From contig NZ_CP008953.1 in the NCBI RefSeq assembly GCF_000732925.1, forward strand, positions 992,001 to 1,056,000: a stretch of 64,000 bases of DNA. Direction: 5' to 3'. Below, one piece after another: positions 36,640 to 44,486 of the stretch. The position numbers and the translations under genes were made by a program. The notes under the pieces are model-generated. The model was not told the DNA's origin, searched no databases, and saw only the letters and a program-made list of their open reading frames with translations. The stretch is from Amycolatopsis japonica. GTDB lineage: Bacteria; Actinomycetota; Actinomycetes; Mycobacteriales; Pseudonocardiaceae. Within the stretch, counting starts at the first letter, position 1. Each line of letters opens with the position of its first letter.

Positions 36640-37244
36640 CGAAACTCGAGATCGACACCGCCTACGGCCCCGCGCGGGCCGAGCTGCACTGTGCCGAAGA
36701 AGGGGTCGCGGTCCTGATGCTCGGCCACGGCGCGGGCGGCGGGATCGGGGCGAAGGACCTGGTCGCGGTCACCCGCGCGGCGCAGGCCGCCGGTGTCCAC
36801 GTCGCGCTCGTCGAGCAGCCGTACCGCGTGGCGGGCCGCCGGGCGCCCGCTCCCGCCACTCAGCTCGACACCGCCTGGCTCACCGTGGCCGACGAGATCT
36901 CCGAGCGCTTCGACGACCTCCCGATCGTGTTCGGCGGCCGGTCGTCCGGCGCCCGCGTCGCCTGCCGGACCGCCGCGGCGGGGCAGGCGGTGGCGGTGCT
37001 CTGCCTGGCCTTCCCCGAGCATCCGCCGGGAAAGCCGGAGAAGAGCCGGCAGGGTGAATTGGACGCCGTCGAGGTCCCGACCCTGGTGGTGCAGGGTGAA
37101 CGGGACCCGTTCGGCCTGCCCAAGGCCGGGCCACATCACGAGATCGTGGTGCTCCAGGGAGATCACAACCTCAGCGCCGACCTCGAAGGAGTGTCACGCG
37201 CGGCCGCCGAGTGGCTGGAGCGTGTGCTGCGGCCGCTGACCTGA
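36636..37244 (+). CDS. Alpha/beta-hydrolase of the KANL3/Tex30 type
   Basis: A 202-residue small alpha/beta-hydrolase. LMLGHGAGGG forms the oxyanion region, GGRSSGARVA the nucleophile elbow (G-x-S-x-G), and VVQGERDPFG plus GDHNL supply the acid and His. ATG 36636 overlaps the SRAP stop. The last 51 bases overlap the convergent membrane-protein gene. The substrate is unknown. Confidence 0.82.
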   Translation: MTKLEIDTAYGPARAELHCAEEGVAVLMLGHGAGGGIGAKDLVAVTRAAQAAGVHVALVEQPYRVAGRRAPAPATQLDTAWLTVADEISERFDDLPIVFGGRSSGARVACRTAAAGQAVAVLCLAFPEHPPGKPEKSRQGELDAVEVPTLVVQGERDPFGLPKAGPHHEIVVLQGDHNLSADLEGVSRAAAEWLERVLRPLT

Positions 37245-37757
37245 GAACCGTCGCCGGGCGTAGTGCACGGTGACCACGGCCAGCAGCGGGCCCCAGAGCA
37301 GGAGCGGCGCGTAACAGGCGGCCATGACGATGTCGTAGACCGGCGAGTCCTCCCGGGTCCCCGGCGGCACCGAAGATCCGGCCTGCGTCCAGCGGAACAG
37401 CCATTGGACGCTCAGCCCGATCAGGACGATCGCCCCCGCGGCGGCCGGGAGGATCGCCGCGAGCGGCGGGATCCGGCGGCCGCGCAGCCCCGGGATCCAG
37501 CGCGGCCAGACCTCACCCCACGGCCGGACCAGCCCGAGGGTGAGGAACGCGAGCGCTTCGGAGAGCAGGCTCAGGCCGAAGACGTAGGCCGTGCCCCAGC
37601 CGGGGATCCCGAACTCGGCCAGTCCCCGCGCGGTGAACCCGACCGGGAGGCCGAGGCCCATCGCGATCCGCCACAGCCCGGACGGCACCGTCACCAGCGC
37701 CGCCGCGTGGGCGGCGAGGTTCGCCCATCTCGGTACGCCGGGCAAGGTCTCGGTCAT
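37194..37757 (-). CDS. Four-helix membrane protein, function unknown
   Basis: A 187-residue integral membrane protein with about four hydrophobic segments and small loops (LAAHAAALVTVPSGLWRIAMG, AYVFGLSLLSEALAFLTLGLV, PLAAILPAAAGAIVLIGLSV, DIVMAACYAPLLLWGPLLAVV). The ATG 37757 start has GGGAG upstream; ATG 37844 would add a basic non-conserved stretch. It overlaps the upstream hydrolase at its 3' end. No family recognised. Confidence 0.75.
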   Translation of the reverse strand: MTETLPGVPRWANLAAHAAALVTVPSGLWRIAMGLGLPVGFTARGLAEFGIPGWGTAYVFGLSLLSEALAFLTLGLVRPWGEVWPRWIPGLRGRRIPPLAAILPAAAGAIVLIGLSVQWLFRWTQAGSSVPPGTREDSPVYDIVMAACYAPLLLWGPLLAVVTVHYARRRFSGQRPQHTLQPLGGRA

Positions 37758-37870
37758 TTCGTCGCTCCCGGGAGTCGTCGTTCGTTCGCCGACGACGATT
37801 CCCTGGCGCGGCCGCGCGATCTTCCCGCTGGGGACCGACCGCACTCCCTCTCACGGGTGAGCCCTACCCC

Positions 37871-37934
37871 CGCGTTTCGTCCTCTGGATGCGGTCCTTGC
37901 ACGCGCAACTACCGCATTCAGAGGACGAAACGCG
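37871..37934. repeat. GCGTTTCGTCC-family palindrome copy 2
   Basis: Arms 37871-37894 and 37911-37934 match copy 1 with a single G-for-A change in the left arm. It lies between two minus-strand genes, 9 bases after the YbaK stop in the direction of transcription. Confidence 0.8.
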
Positions 37935-37942
37935 GGGAGTGG

Positions 37943-38419
37943 TCAGCCGGCGATCGGGGCCACCACGGCGCCGGTGAGCCGCGCCAGATCGCCGGGCGCG
38001 AGTTCGACCTCCAGCCCGCGCCGTCCCGCCGAGCAGTGCACGGTCTCGAACTTCTCCGCCGACGAGTCGATCACCACCGGCAGCCTGCTCCGGTGCCCGA
38101 GCGGCGAGATCCCGCCGAGCACGTACCCCGTCGCGCGCTGCGCGGCGGCGGGGTCGGCCATCTTCGCCTTCTTCCCGCCCGCGGCGGCCGCCAGCGCCTT
38201 CAGATCCAGCTGGCCGGTGACCGGGACCACGCCGACGGTCAGTTTCCCGTCGACCTCGGCGACCAGTGTCTTGAACACGCGCGCGGGGTCGAGCCCCAGC
38301 GCTTCGACGGCTTCGAGGCCGTACGACTCGGCCCGCGGGTCGTGGTCGTAGGCGTGCAGAACATGCGCCACTTTCTGCTTCACCAGCAGCGCCGTCGCCG
38401 GGGTTCCCTTGCCTGCCAT
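37943..38419 (-). CDS. ybaK: YbaK-type Cys-tRNA(Pro) deacylase
   Basis: A 158-residue YbaK/EbsC-family protein that hydrolyses mischarged Cys-tRNA(Pro). Marks are [20 protein letters not shown], the lysine-rich [36 protein letters not shown] block, and the C-terminal [17 protein letters not shown]. It is divergent from sigR; its start lies 23 bases from the SigR-type promoter. Confidence 0.92.
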   Translation of the reverse strand: MAGKGTPATALLVKQKVAHVLHAYDHDPRAESYGLEAVEALGLDPARVFKTLVAEVDGKLTVGVVPVTGQLDLKALAAAAGGKKAKMADPAAAQRATGYVLGGISPLGHRSRLPVVIDSSAEKFETVHCSAGRRGLEVELAPGDLARLTGAVVAPIAG

Positions 38420-38441
38420 GGGCGGAGTCTACGAGCGGCCC

Positions 38442-38468
38442 GGGAATGCCCGGCCGGGCGTCACTGTT
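38442..38468 (+). promoter_or_regulatory. Consensus SigR promoter of sigR (autoregulatory)
   Basis: GGGAAT (38442-38447), N18, GTT (38466-38468) fits the SigR/SigH consensus exactly. The predicted start falls about 38475, next to GTG 38478, which opens a longer SigR form. In Streptomyces coelicolor the SigR-dependent promoter likewise drives an N-terminally extended, unstable isoform. Confidence 0.8.
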
Positions 38469-38609
38469 GAAAGGCACGTGTCCACCACACTCGAAGCCCC
38501 CCGAATCCTGATCCCGCGCACGCCGGGCGGCCAGGTGATCCGTCCGCGCGTAAACTCGGCGACGTCTCATGCGCACAAGCGCATCGACGCCGATCGGGAA
38601 GGGAACGGT

Positions 38610-39248
38610 TTGCCGAGCACGCAGAATCCCGCGCCGGACACGGGCACGGACGCCGAAGAGGCGGCCGCGCGGGCCGAGCGCTTCGAGCGGGACGCGATGC
38701 CCCTGCTCGACCAGTTGTACTCGGCCGCCATGCGGATGACCCGGAATCCCGCCGACGCCGAGGACCTCGTCCAGGAGACGTACCTGAAGGCGTACGCGGC
38801 CTTCGCGTCTTTCAAGGCGGGTACGAACCTCAAGGCGTGGATGTACCGCATCCTCACGAACACCTACATCAACGGCTATCGCAAGCGTCAGCGCCAGCCG
38901 GTGCAGCAGCCCACCGAGGAGATCACCGACTGGCAGATCGCCAAGGCGGAGAGCCACACCTCCAGCGGGTTGCGCTCGGCCGAGGTCGAGGCGATGGACA
39001 ACCTGCCCGACGCCGACGTCAAGGAAGCGCTGCAGAAGCTGCCCGAGGAGTTCCGCCTCGCGGTCTACCTCGCCGATGTCGAAGGTTTCGCGTACAAGGA
39101 GATCGCCGAGATCATGGACACGCCCATCGGCACCGTGATGTCCCGGCTGCACCGCGGCCGCGCCCAGCTCCGTGACCTGCTCGCCGACGTCGCGCGCGAG
39201 CGCGGCTTCATCCGCGCGGGCAAACAGCAGGAGGTGGCGGGGCGATGA
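38610..39248 (+). CDS. sigR: ECF sigma factor SigR/SigH, thiol-oxidative stress
   Basis: A 212-residue ECF sigma factor, with a 256-residue form possible from GTG 38478. Region 2 is [21 protein letters not shown] and [20 protein letters not shown], then [24 protein letters not shown]. Region 4 is [41 protein letters not shown], identical in style to SigR and mycobacterial SigH. TTG 38610 has AAGGGA upstream and gives ortholog length. TAAACT (38551-38556) is a candidate -10 box for a promoter serving only the short form. ATGA overlap joins it to rsrA. Confidence 0.95.
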   Translation: MPSTQNPAPDTGTDAEEAAARAERFERDAMPLLDQLYSAAMRMTRNPADAEDLVQETYLKAYAAFASFKAGTNLKAWMYRILTNTYINGYRKRQRQPVQQPTEEITDWQIAKAESHTSSGLRSAEVEAMDNLPDADVKEALQKLPEEFRLAVYLADVEGFAYKEIAEIMDTPIGTVMSRLHRGRAQLRDLLADVARERGFIRAGKQQEVAGR

Positions 39249-39568
39249 GCGAGGACTACTGCGCCGGAGCGGACGACAAGGTCAGGTGCGAGGAGGCCCT
39301 CGCCGACATCTACCTGCTCCTGGACAAGGAGTGCAGCGCCGAGCGCGACGCCGCCCTGCGCAAGCACATCGAGGACTGCCCGCCGTGCCTCGAGGAATAC
39401 GGCATCGACGAGCACATCAAGCAGTTGCTCGCCCGCAAGTGCGGTGGCGACCACGCGCCGGACGACCTGAAGTCCCGGCTGCGGGCTTCCATCCGCCAGA
39501 CCGTGCAGACCAAGGGCTCGATCACCATCGAGCGCACCGAGGTCAAGATCGAGCAGACGTTCGAGTAA
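39245..39568 (+). CDS. rsrA: Zinc-binding redox-sensing anti-sigma factor RsrA
   Basis: A 107-residue ZAS-family anti-sigma. The zinc ligands align with S. coelicolor RsrA: Cys15, His41, Cys45 and Cys48 (HIEDCPPC). Oxidation forms a disulfide, releases zinc and frees SigR. Additional Cys at 6, 30 and 66 are present. ATG 39245 overlaps the sigR stop, ensuring balanced synthesis. The terminator at 39586-39622 ends the operon. Confidence 0.95.
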   Translation: MSEDYCAGADDKVRCEEALADIYLLLDKECSAERDAALRKHIEDCPPCLEEYGIDEHIKQLLARKCGGDHAPDDLKSRLRASIRQTVQTKGSITIERTEVKIEQTFE

Positions 39569-39585
39569 CCACGGCCCAGGACACA

Positions 39586-39622
39586 CGAAGGCCCCCGTAC
39601 CGGATCGGTGCGGGGGCCTTCG
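39586..39622. terminator. Bidirectional terminator between rsrA and the bL37 gene
   Basis: Perfect arms CGAAGGCCCCCG (39586-39597) and CGGGGGCCTTCG (39611-39622) flank a 13-base loop. It lies between the convergent rsrA and bL37 stops. Core is related to the GAAGGCC family. Confidence 0.85.
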
Positions 39623-39637
39623 TCGTCTGATCGATGA

Positions 39638-39712
39638 TCAGGAGTTGGGCTTCTTGCCGTGGTTCGCGCCGTTCTTCTTACGGTCGCGACGCTTGCGGGC
39701 GCGCTTCGACAT
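39638..39712 (-). CDS. 50S ribosomal protein bL37 (24 residues)
   Basis: A 24-codon gene read on the minus strand. The product is MSKRARKRRDRKKNGANHGK followed by KPNS, a Lys/Arg-rich peptide like mycobacterial bL37, which was found near the decoding-centre/intersubunit region in M. smegmatis ribosomes. AGGAG lies 7 bases before ATG 39712. It is placed between rsrA and the PdtaS-type kinase, as in mycobacteria. It is too short for most gene callers. Confidence 0.88.
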   Translation of the reverse strand: MSKRARKRRDRKKNGANHGKKPNS

Positions 39713-39818
39713 GTTTCACTCCTCGTCCGAGTGGCCCGCGCGGGGTGATACGACACCGCTGGGCCAGGGTCAACCTCTCCAGTGTGTCATGCGGCCCTCA
39801 CCCTGCTTGGATGGGGAC

Positions 39819-41342
39819 GTGTCCACCCTTTCCGATCTCCTCGCGGAGAACACCGGCCTGTCCGGTCAAGCCGCGGACCATCTCCAGACCGTGGTCGCCG
39901 AATGGCAGCTGCTGGCCGACCTGTCCTTCGCCGACTTCCTGCTCTGGGTCGCCGTGTCGGAGGAGCTACAGCCCGATGGCGGCGACTTCGTCTGCGTCGC
40001 GCACGCGCGCCCGACGACGGCGCCGACCGCCCATCCGGAGGACGTCGTCGGCTCCCGGTTCACCGAGGACGAGCATCCGCAGCTGGCCAAGGCGAGCCGC
40101 GAGGTGCGGATCTGCCGCGAAGAGGACCCGCATTGGTACCGCGACCTGCCGATGCGGCGCGAGGCCATCCCGGTGGTGTTCGGCGGCTCGGTGATCGCCG
40201 TCCTGTCCCGGGAGACCAACCTGGCCGCCTCGCGGGTGCCGAGCCCGCTCGAGATCGCCTATCTCGGCAGCGCGGGCGACCTGTGCCAGATGATCGTCGA
40301 CGGCACCTTCCCCAGCCCGGGTAACCAGACGGACACCCACACCAGCCCGCGGGTCGGCGACGGCCTCATCCGCCTCGACCCGACCGGCACCGTGGTCTTC
40401 GCCAGCCCGAACGGGTTGTCGGCCTACCACCGGATGGGGCACGAATCGGATCTCGTCGGCCAGCGCCTCGCGCCGCTGACCAGGTCGCTCATCCGTGACC
40501 CGTTCGACGCGACCGAGGTGTCGCATCGGATCATCGAGGCGCTCGACGGCAAGCCCAGCAGCCGGACGGAGGCGGATTCCCGGCGCGGCGCCGTCGTGCT
40601 CTTCCGTGCGCTGCCGCTGCGGCCCGCCGGGCAGCCCGCGGGCGCGCTGGTGCTGGTGCGCGACGTCACCGAAGTGAAGCGCCGTGACCGCGCCCTCCTT
40701 TCGAAGGACGCGACGATCCGCGAGATCCACCACCGGGTGAAGAACAACCTGCAGACCGTCGCCGCGCTGCTGCGGCTCCAGTCACGACGGACCTCCAGCG
40801 AGGAGGCGCGGCTCGCGCTCGGCGAATCCGTGCGCCGGGTCTCGTCGATCGCGATGGTGCACGAGGCGTTGTCCATCTCGGTGGACGAACGGGTCGATCT
40901 CGACAAGCTGCTCGACAACGTCCTCCCGATGGTCGGCGAGGTCGCGACGGCCGAATCGCAGGTCGGGCTTTCGCGCACGGGCTCGTTCGGCGTCGTCGTC
41001 GCCGAGATCGCGACGCCGTTGGTGATGGTGCTGGCCGAGCTGGTCCAGAACGCCATCGAGCACGCCTTCCCCGACGGACGGCCGGGCAAGGTCGAGCTCG
41101 TGGTGGAACGCTCGGCGCGCTGGCTCGACGTCGTCATCCGCGACAACGGGCGCGGGCTGCCTTCGGGGTTCTCGCTGGAACGCAGCGACGGCCTCGGGCT
41201 CCAGATCGTGCGGACCCTGGTTGAGTCGGAACTGCGCGGATCGCTGTCGATCCGGGGATTGCGCGGGGATTCCGAAGAGACGGCCGGTCGCAGGCTGGGC
41301 ACCGAAGCCGCCTTGCGCATCCCGCTGTCGCGACGTCTGTAG
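39819..41342 (+). CDS. pdtaS: PdtaS-type sensor histidine kinase (HWE/HisKA_2)
   Basis: A 507-residue cytosolic kinase. An N-terminal GAF-like domain (STLSDLLAENTGLSGQAADH, EWQLLADLSFADFLLWVAV) and a PAS domain (residues about 175-290) are followed by the HisKA_2 H-box EIHHRVKNNLQTVAALLRLQ (His304) and the ATPase domain with ELVQNAIEHAF and DNGRGLPSGF. Orthologs phosphorylate the ANTAR response regulator PdtaR. GTG 39819 matches the ortholog N-terminus; ATG 39789 is an alternative. It precedes whiB1, as in mycobacteria. Confidence 0.92.
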   Translation: MSTLSDLLAENTGLSGQAADHLQTVVAEWQLLADLSFADFLLWVAVSEELQPDGGDFVCVAHARPTTAPTAHPEDVVGSRFTEDEHPQLAKASREVRICREEDPHWYRDLPMRREAIPVVFGGSVIAVLSRETNLAASRVPSPLEIAYLGSAGDLCQMIVDGTFPSPGNQTDTHTSPRVGDGLIRLDPTGTVVFASPNGLSAYHRMGHESDLVGQRLAPLTRSLIRDPFDATEVSHRIIEALDGKPSSRTEADSRRGAVVLFRALPLRPAGQPAGALVLVRDVTEVKRRDRALLSKDATIREIHHRVKNNLQTVAALLRLQSRRTSSEEARLALGESVRRVSSIAMVHEALSISVDERVDLDKLLDNVLPMVGEVATAESQVGLSRTGSFGVVVAEIATPLVMVLAELVQNAIEHAFPDGRPGKVELVVERSARWLDVVIRDNGRGLPSGFSLERSDGLGLQIVRTLVESELRGSLSIRGLRGDSEETAGRRLGTEAALRIPLSRRL

Positions 41343-41343
41343 T

Positions 41344-41429
41344 GGACTGTCGCGTTTGATCGTCCTCAATGGACAGTCCCATCCGGACACGTTTTAGGGC
41401 CGGCGCCCGAAGAGAAGTGGCGCCGGCCC
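41344..41429. terminator. Two hairpins between pdtaS and whiB1
   Basis: GGACTGTC (41344-41351) pairs with GACAGTCC (41372-41379). Then GGGCCGGCGCC (41397-41407) pairs perfectly with 41419-41429 across an 11-base loop. They lie between convergent genes, right after the kinase stop. The second is a strong terminator. The remaining 200 bases to whiB1 show nothing further. Confidence 0.75.
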
Positions 41430-41636
41430 TGTAACGGTTCCGCGGGAGGACTTGTGAAAAGTCCGCTGAAGCCACACCCCCTCGGGGGCGTGTCGGCCTC
41501 GCTTGTTAAGCTCAAGTCGGGTAGGTGTCACCTCGCGACGCAGGGTCATAGCGCCACTGCACCGCGGGATTACCCGAGGCTTGGGGTTGTTACTCAGTTT
41601 TTGGTGATGCGATGAAGCGTGCGTGAGTTGAAAAAC

Positions 41637-41891
41637 TCAGGCGGAGGTACGCGTGCCGATGTGCGTACGACGGCGCTTCAGGGCCCGTCGCTCGTCCTCG
41701 CTCATCCCGCCCCAGACGCCTGCGTCCTGCCCGCTGGCCAATGCCCAGGCCAAGCAGTCGGAAGCGACGGTGCAGCGGTGGCACACGGCCTTCGCCTGCG
41801 CTACCTGCGACAGAGCAGGACCGCTGGTTCCCACCGGGAAGAACAGCTCGGGGTCCTCGTCTCGGCAGGCCGCGTCGTGGCGCCAGTCCAT
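41637..41891 (-). CDS. whiB1: Iron-sulfur transcription factor WhiB1
   Basis: An 84-residue Wbl protein. Cluster ligands are Cys9, Cys37, Cys40 and Cys46, matching mycobacterial WhiB1 position for position. The GVWGG turn and the basic ERRALKRRR tail bind DNA. WhiB1 is an essential nitric-oxide-sensitive partner of the housekeeping sigma factor. ATG 41891 with AAGGAG upstream gives the exact family length; an open frame to 41978 is not needed. A CRP-like dyad lies upstream. Confidence 0.95.
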   Translation of the reverse strand: MDWRHDAACRDEDPELFFPVGTSGPALSQVAQAKAVCHRCTVASDCLAWALASGQDAGVWGGMSEDERRALKRRRTHIGTRTSA

Positions 41892-41956
41892 GTTTCTGAG
41901 CTCCTTCATAACGGCGCGGTACTCCGCGCCATAGTCGTCATGGCGGTCGTTTTTTT

Positions 41957-41987
41957 GGGTGCTTGTGAATGCTTTCACGAAGCACCC
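41957..41987 (-). promoter_or_regulatory. CRP-like dyad in the whiB1 upstream region
   Basis: TGTGA (41964-41968), N6, TCACG (41975-41979) matches the CRP/Cmr-type site TGTGA-N6-TCACA with one difference. It is embedded in a longer dyad, GGGTGCTT...AAGCACCC (41957-41987), with a single-base bulge. It lies 70-95 bases before the whiB1 start. M. tuberculosis whiB1 is controlled by CRP-family sites. Confidence 0.55.
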
Positions 41988-42164
41988 GTTTCGACAAGGG
42001 TTTTCTGAAGATCGGTGAGTCAGCTCACCCGGCCGAGCGACGCTTCTGACCTGCGGTTTCGTTCCGAAACGGCCTTCCGATGGGAAGGCCGATGCGGTGA
42101 GCGGAGGTTCTGCGTCGATGAGCGGCAGTTCGTACTTTGCCGCAGGCGATCAGCGGTCCGGTCG

Positions 42165-43091
42165 TCAGACGATTACCGTCAGTGCTCCCGGGACGCTGAA
42201 GAACTCCACCCTCTTCCGCTGGCCGACGAGGTCGCCGTCCACCTGGAAGTTTACCGGTTCAGCAGCGTCTATGCGGATCATCGGCAGGTCATCGTGACGA
42301 AGGAGACGTCGCCCGCGTTGGTCGCTCTTCGTGAGCAATGCCTGCCGTACATGCTTGAACACGGTGGGCAATCCCAGACCGCTCAACGCGAAAAGGCCCA
42401 GTCCGGTGTCGAACGAGCTGTCCGGGTTCAGGTGGACGGGACGGTCGCCCAGGTAGCTCCACGGATCGGTGTTCGACACGAAAGCGGTCAGCACTTCGGT
42501 GGGCTCTTCACCCGGGATGCGGACCGTGAGGGGCGGACGACCGAGCGGAGGCCGCAGATGCGACGCCACCGCGGCCCTCAGATAGAGCCCCGCGGTGGTC
42601 TGCTTGCCCCGGCGCTTGGCCACGCGGCCGACGACGTCGGCGTCCCAGCCCAGGCCGGCGTTGAAGGTGAACCAGTGGCCGTCGGCGATCCCGAGGCCGA
42701 CTTTGCGGCTTCGGTCGTTCTCGATGGCGTTGAGGAGCTGATGGGTCGCTTCGACGGGATCGTGCGCGATCCCGAGCGCGCGGGCGAAGACGTTCGCCGA
42801 GCCACCCGGTACGACACCGAGCATGGGGACGTCGCCGACCTTCGCCGGGTCGCCGTCGGCGTCCGCGAGGAGACCGTTGACCACCTCGTTGACCGTGCCG
42901 TCGCCGCCGTGGGCGACCACCAGGTCGATCCCGTCGCGGGCGGCGGACCGCGCCACGGCCATCGCGTGGCCGCGGTAGTCGGTCTCCACCACGTCGAGTT
43001 TGACCTGGCTGGCCAGTGCGTGCGCCAGAACGTCACGGCCACCGGCGGTGGTCGAGGTGGCCTGGGGATTCACGACGAGGATGGCACGCAC
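42165..43091 (-). CDS. Diacylglycerol/lipid kinase family protein
   Basis: A 308-residue DAGK-catalytic-domain protein (DgkB/YegS fold). The nucleotide motif is VVAHGGDGTVNEVVNGLL; VPGGSANVFARALGI and FNAGLGWDADVVGRVAK follow. It phosphorylates a lipid such as diacylglycerol or a sphingoid base. ATG 43091 is the first start in frame. It lies next to whiB1, as does Rv3218 in M. tuberculosis. Confidence 0.9.
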   Translation of the reverse strand: MRAILVVNPQATSTTAGGRDVLAHALASQVKLDVVETDYRGHAMAVARSAARDGIDLVVAHGGDGTVNEVVNGLLADADGDPAKVGDVPMLGVVPGGSANVFARALGIAHDPVEATHQLLNAIENDRSRKVGLGIADGHWFTFNAGLGWDADVVGRVAKRRGKQTTAGLYLRAAVASHLRPPLGRPPLTVRIPGEEPTEVLTAFVSNTDPWSYLGDRPVHLNPDSSFDTGLGLFALSGLGLPTVFKHVRQALLTKSDQRGRRLLRHDDLPMIRIDAAEPVNFQVDGDLVGQRKRVEFFSVPGALTVIV

Positions 43092-43401
43092 ATACCGCAG
43101 GGTAAGTGACTTCGGCCCGAAGAGGGGAGCGTCAGGTGACGCGAAGCTCAGTGGTCCGTGCGTCCTCGAAGCAGCACCTTGTGACCCTGTGGCGGGCGTT
43201 CCTCCTCATCGCCGGCGGCTCTCGCGCGTCGTGACAAGTGCACCCGGGCCGACCGCCCGCTCATCGACGACACCGCCAATTCTTCCCCTGCGGCGGCGAG
43301 GGGAAACCGGCCGACCGGGTGGCATACGATCGAAAGTGCTCACGTACGGTGACCCGCCCTGGTGGAGCACCGTGTCCGGAAGCCTGGAAGGCTGTTTCGC
43401 C
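43092..43401. other. 310-base gap between lipid kinase and membrane protein
   Basis: It is a divergent promoter region. TACGAT (43325-43330) is a candidate -10 box for the plus strand; a GTG at 43336 would make a leaderless start with 22 more residues. No RNA gene or repeat was recognised. Confidence 0.4.
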
Positions 43402-43875
43402 GTGTCCATCGCCGACAAGCTCTCGCCCGCGCCCCGTGAAGTCCGCCTCGCCGGCGCCGTCACCGCGCTGCCGGGGCTCGCCCTGATCGTGTTCGCGATC
43501 CTGCTCCTGGTCAACGGCCGGGCCGGACCCGAGAACCTCCTGGCCGAAGTCGCCTACTACCTCGTCCTCGCCGCCGGGACGCTGGCCTGCGCCGCCGGGC
43601 TGATGATGGGGAAGACGTGGGCGAGGTCGCCCGGCGTGGTCGTCGCGCTGATCCTGGTGGGCGTCGGCTGGTACGGCGCGGGGCCGTCCGGGCAGCCGTT
43701 GTGGGGTGTGCCGCTGGGGCTGGTCGGCGTCGCCGTCATCGTGCTGCTGTTCCGCCGCCCTTCGCGCGCGTGGGCGCTCGGGATGCAGGAGGGCGAGACC
43801 GAGGAAGAGGCCGCCGAGCGGGACGGTGCCGCGGGCCGTGCGGCGCGTCGTGAACGCGAGGAACGCGACTCCTGA
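43402..43875 (+). CDS. Four-helix membrane protein with acidic/basic C-terminal tail
   Basis: A 157-residue membrane protein. Four hydrophobic segments (LPGLALIVFAILLLV, VAYYLVLAAGTLACAAGLMMG, VVVALILVGVGWYG, PLGLVGVAVIVLLF) precede a charged cytoplasmic tail, EGETEEEAAERDG... and ARREREERDS. The GTG 43402 start has GGAAGG upstream at a long distance; GTG 43336 is a possible leaderless alternative. No family is recognised with certainty. Confidence 0.7.
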   Translation: MSIADKLSPAPREVRLAGAVTALPGLALIVFAILLLVNGRAGPENLLAEVAYYLVLAAGTLACAAGLMMGKTWARSPGVVVALILVGVGWYGAGPSGQPLWGVPLGLVGVAVIVLLFRRPSRAWALGMQEGETEEEAAERDGAAGRAARREREERDS

Positions 43876-43880
43876 CGCCG

Positions 43881-43998
43881 CACTCGCGTGATCAGAGGCG
43901 GATTTCGCGTGATTGGGGACGTGACTCGCGTGATCGAGGCCGTACCTTCGAGTGCGGCCTCCAGACACGCGAGTTACGTGTCTGATCACGCGAGTCAC
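43881..43998. repeat. Compound inverted/direct repeat CTCGCGTGATC
   Basis: GTGACTCGCGTGATC (43921-43935) is perfectly complementary to 43984-43998. Inside, GAGGCCG pairs with CGGCCTC. A further direct copy, CACTCGCGTGATC, stands at 43881-43893, and a looser one, TTCGCGTGATT, near 43903-43913. It lies between two convergent genes and may act as a terminator. It is a different sequence family from the other palindromes. Confidence 0.7.
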
Positions 43999-44005
43999 GC
44001 CTTGG

Positions 44006-44485
44006 CTAGACCTGGGCGGCGAGTGCCTTCAGGGGTTCGTCGGTGAGGCGGTCGACGGTCCATTCGTCCATCGGCACCGCGCCGAGCGACTTGTAGAACC
44101 CCTGTGCCGGGTTCCAGTTGAGCACCGACCACTCCAGACGGGCGTAGCCGCGCTCGACGCAGACCGCCGCGAGGGTGGCCAGGAGCGCCTTGCCGAGGCC
44201 GGAGCCGCGCTGTTCGGGGCGGACGTAGAGGTCCTCCAGGTAGATGCCGTGCACACCGCGCCAGGTGGAGAAGTTGAGGAACCAGAGCGCGTAGCCGACG
44301 ATCTCGCCGTCGACCTCGGCGACGTGCCCGAACAGGCCCGGCGCCTCGCCGAACAGCGCGACGCGCAGCTGCTCGGGCGTGAGGTGGCATTCGTCCGGGG
44401 CGCGTTCGAACTCGGCGAGGTCGTAGACGAGCTGGACGACGGCGTCCACGTCTTCTTCGCGGATACGCCGGATGCGGTCGTCCAT
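44006..44485 (-). CDS. GNAT-family N-acetyltransferase
   Basis: A 159-residue Gcn5-type acetyltransferase. The acetyl-CoA loop is VRPEQRGSGLGKALLATLA, preceded by GIYLEDLYV and followed by WSVLNWNPAQGFYKSLGA. The start RIRRIREEDVDAVVQLVYDLAEFERAPDE resembles diamine acetyltransferases, so a polyamine or small amine substrate is possible. ATG 44485 lies just after the stop of the phosphatase gene, so both are cotranscribed. Confidence 0.87.
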   Translation of the reverse strand: MDDRIRRIREEDVDAVVQLVYDLAEFERAPDECHLTPEQLRVALFGEAPGLFGHVAEVDGEIVGYALWFLNFSTWRGVHGIYLEDLYVRPEQRGSGLGKALLATLAAVCVERGYARLEWSVLNWNPAQGFYKSLGAVPMDEWTVDRLTDEPLKALAAQV

Positions 44486-44486
44486 T

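Noticed and set aside
43881..43998. A possible CRISPR array because of recurring short motifs
   Set aside because: The copies are in both orientations with unequal spacers and no cas genes; they form a hairpin.
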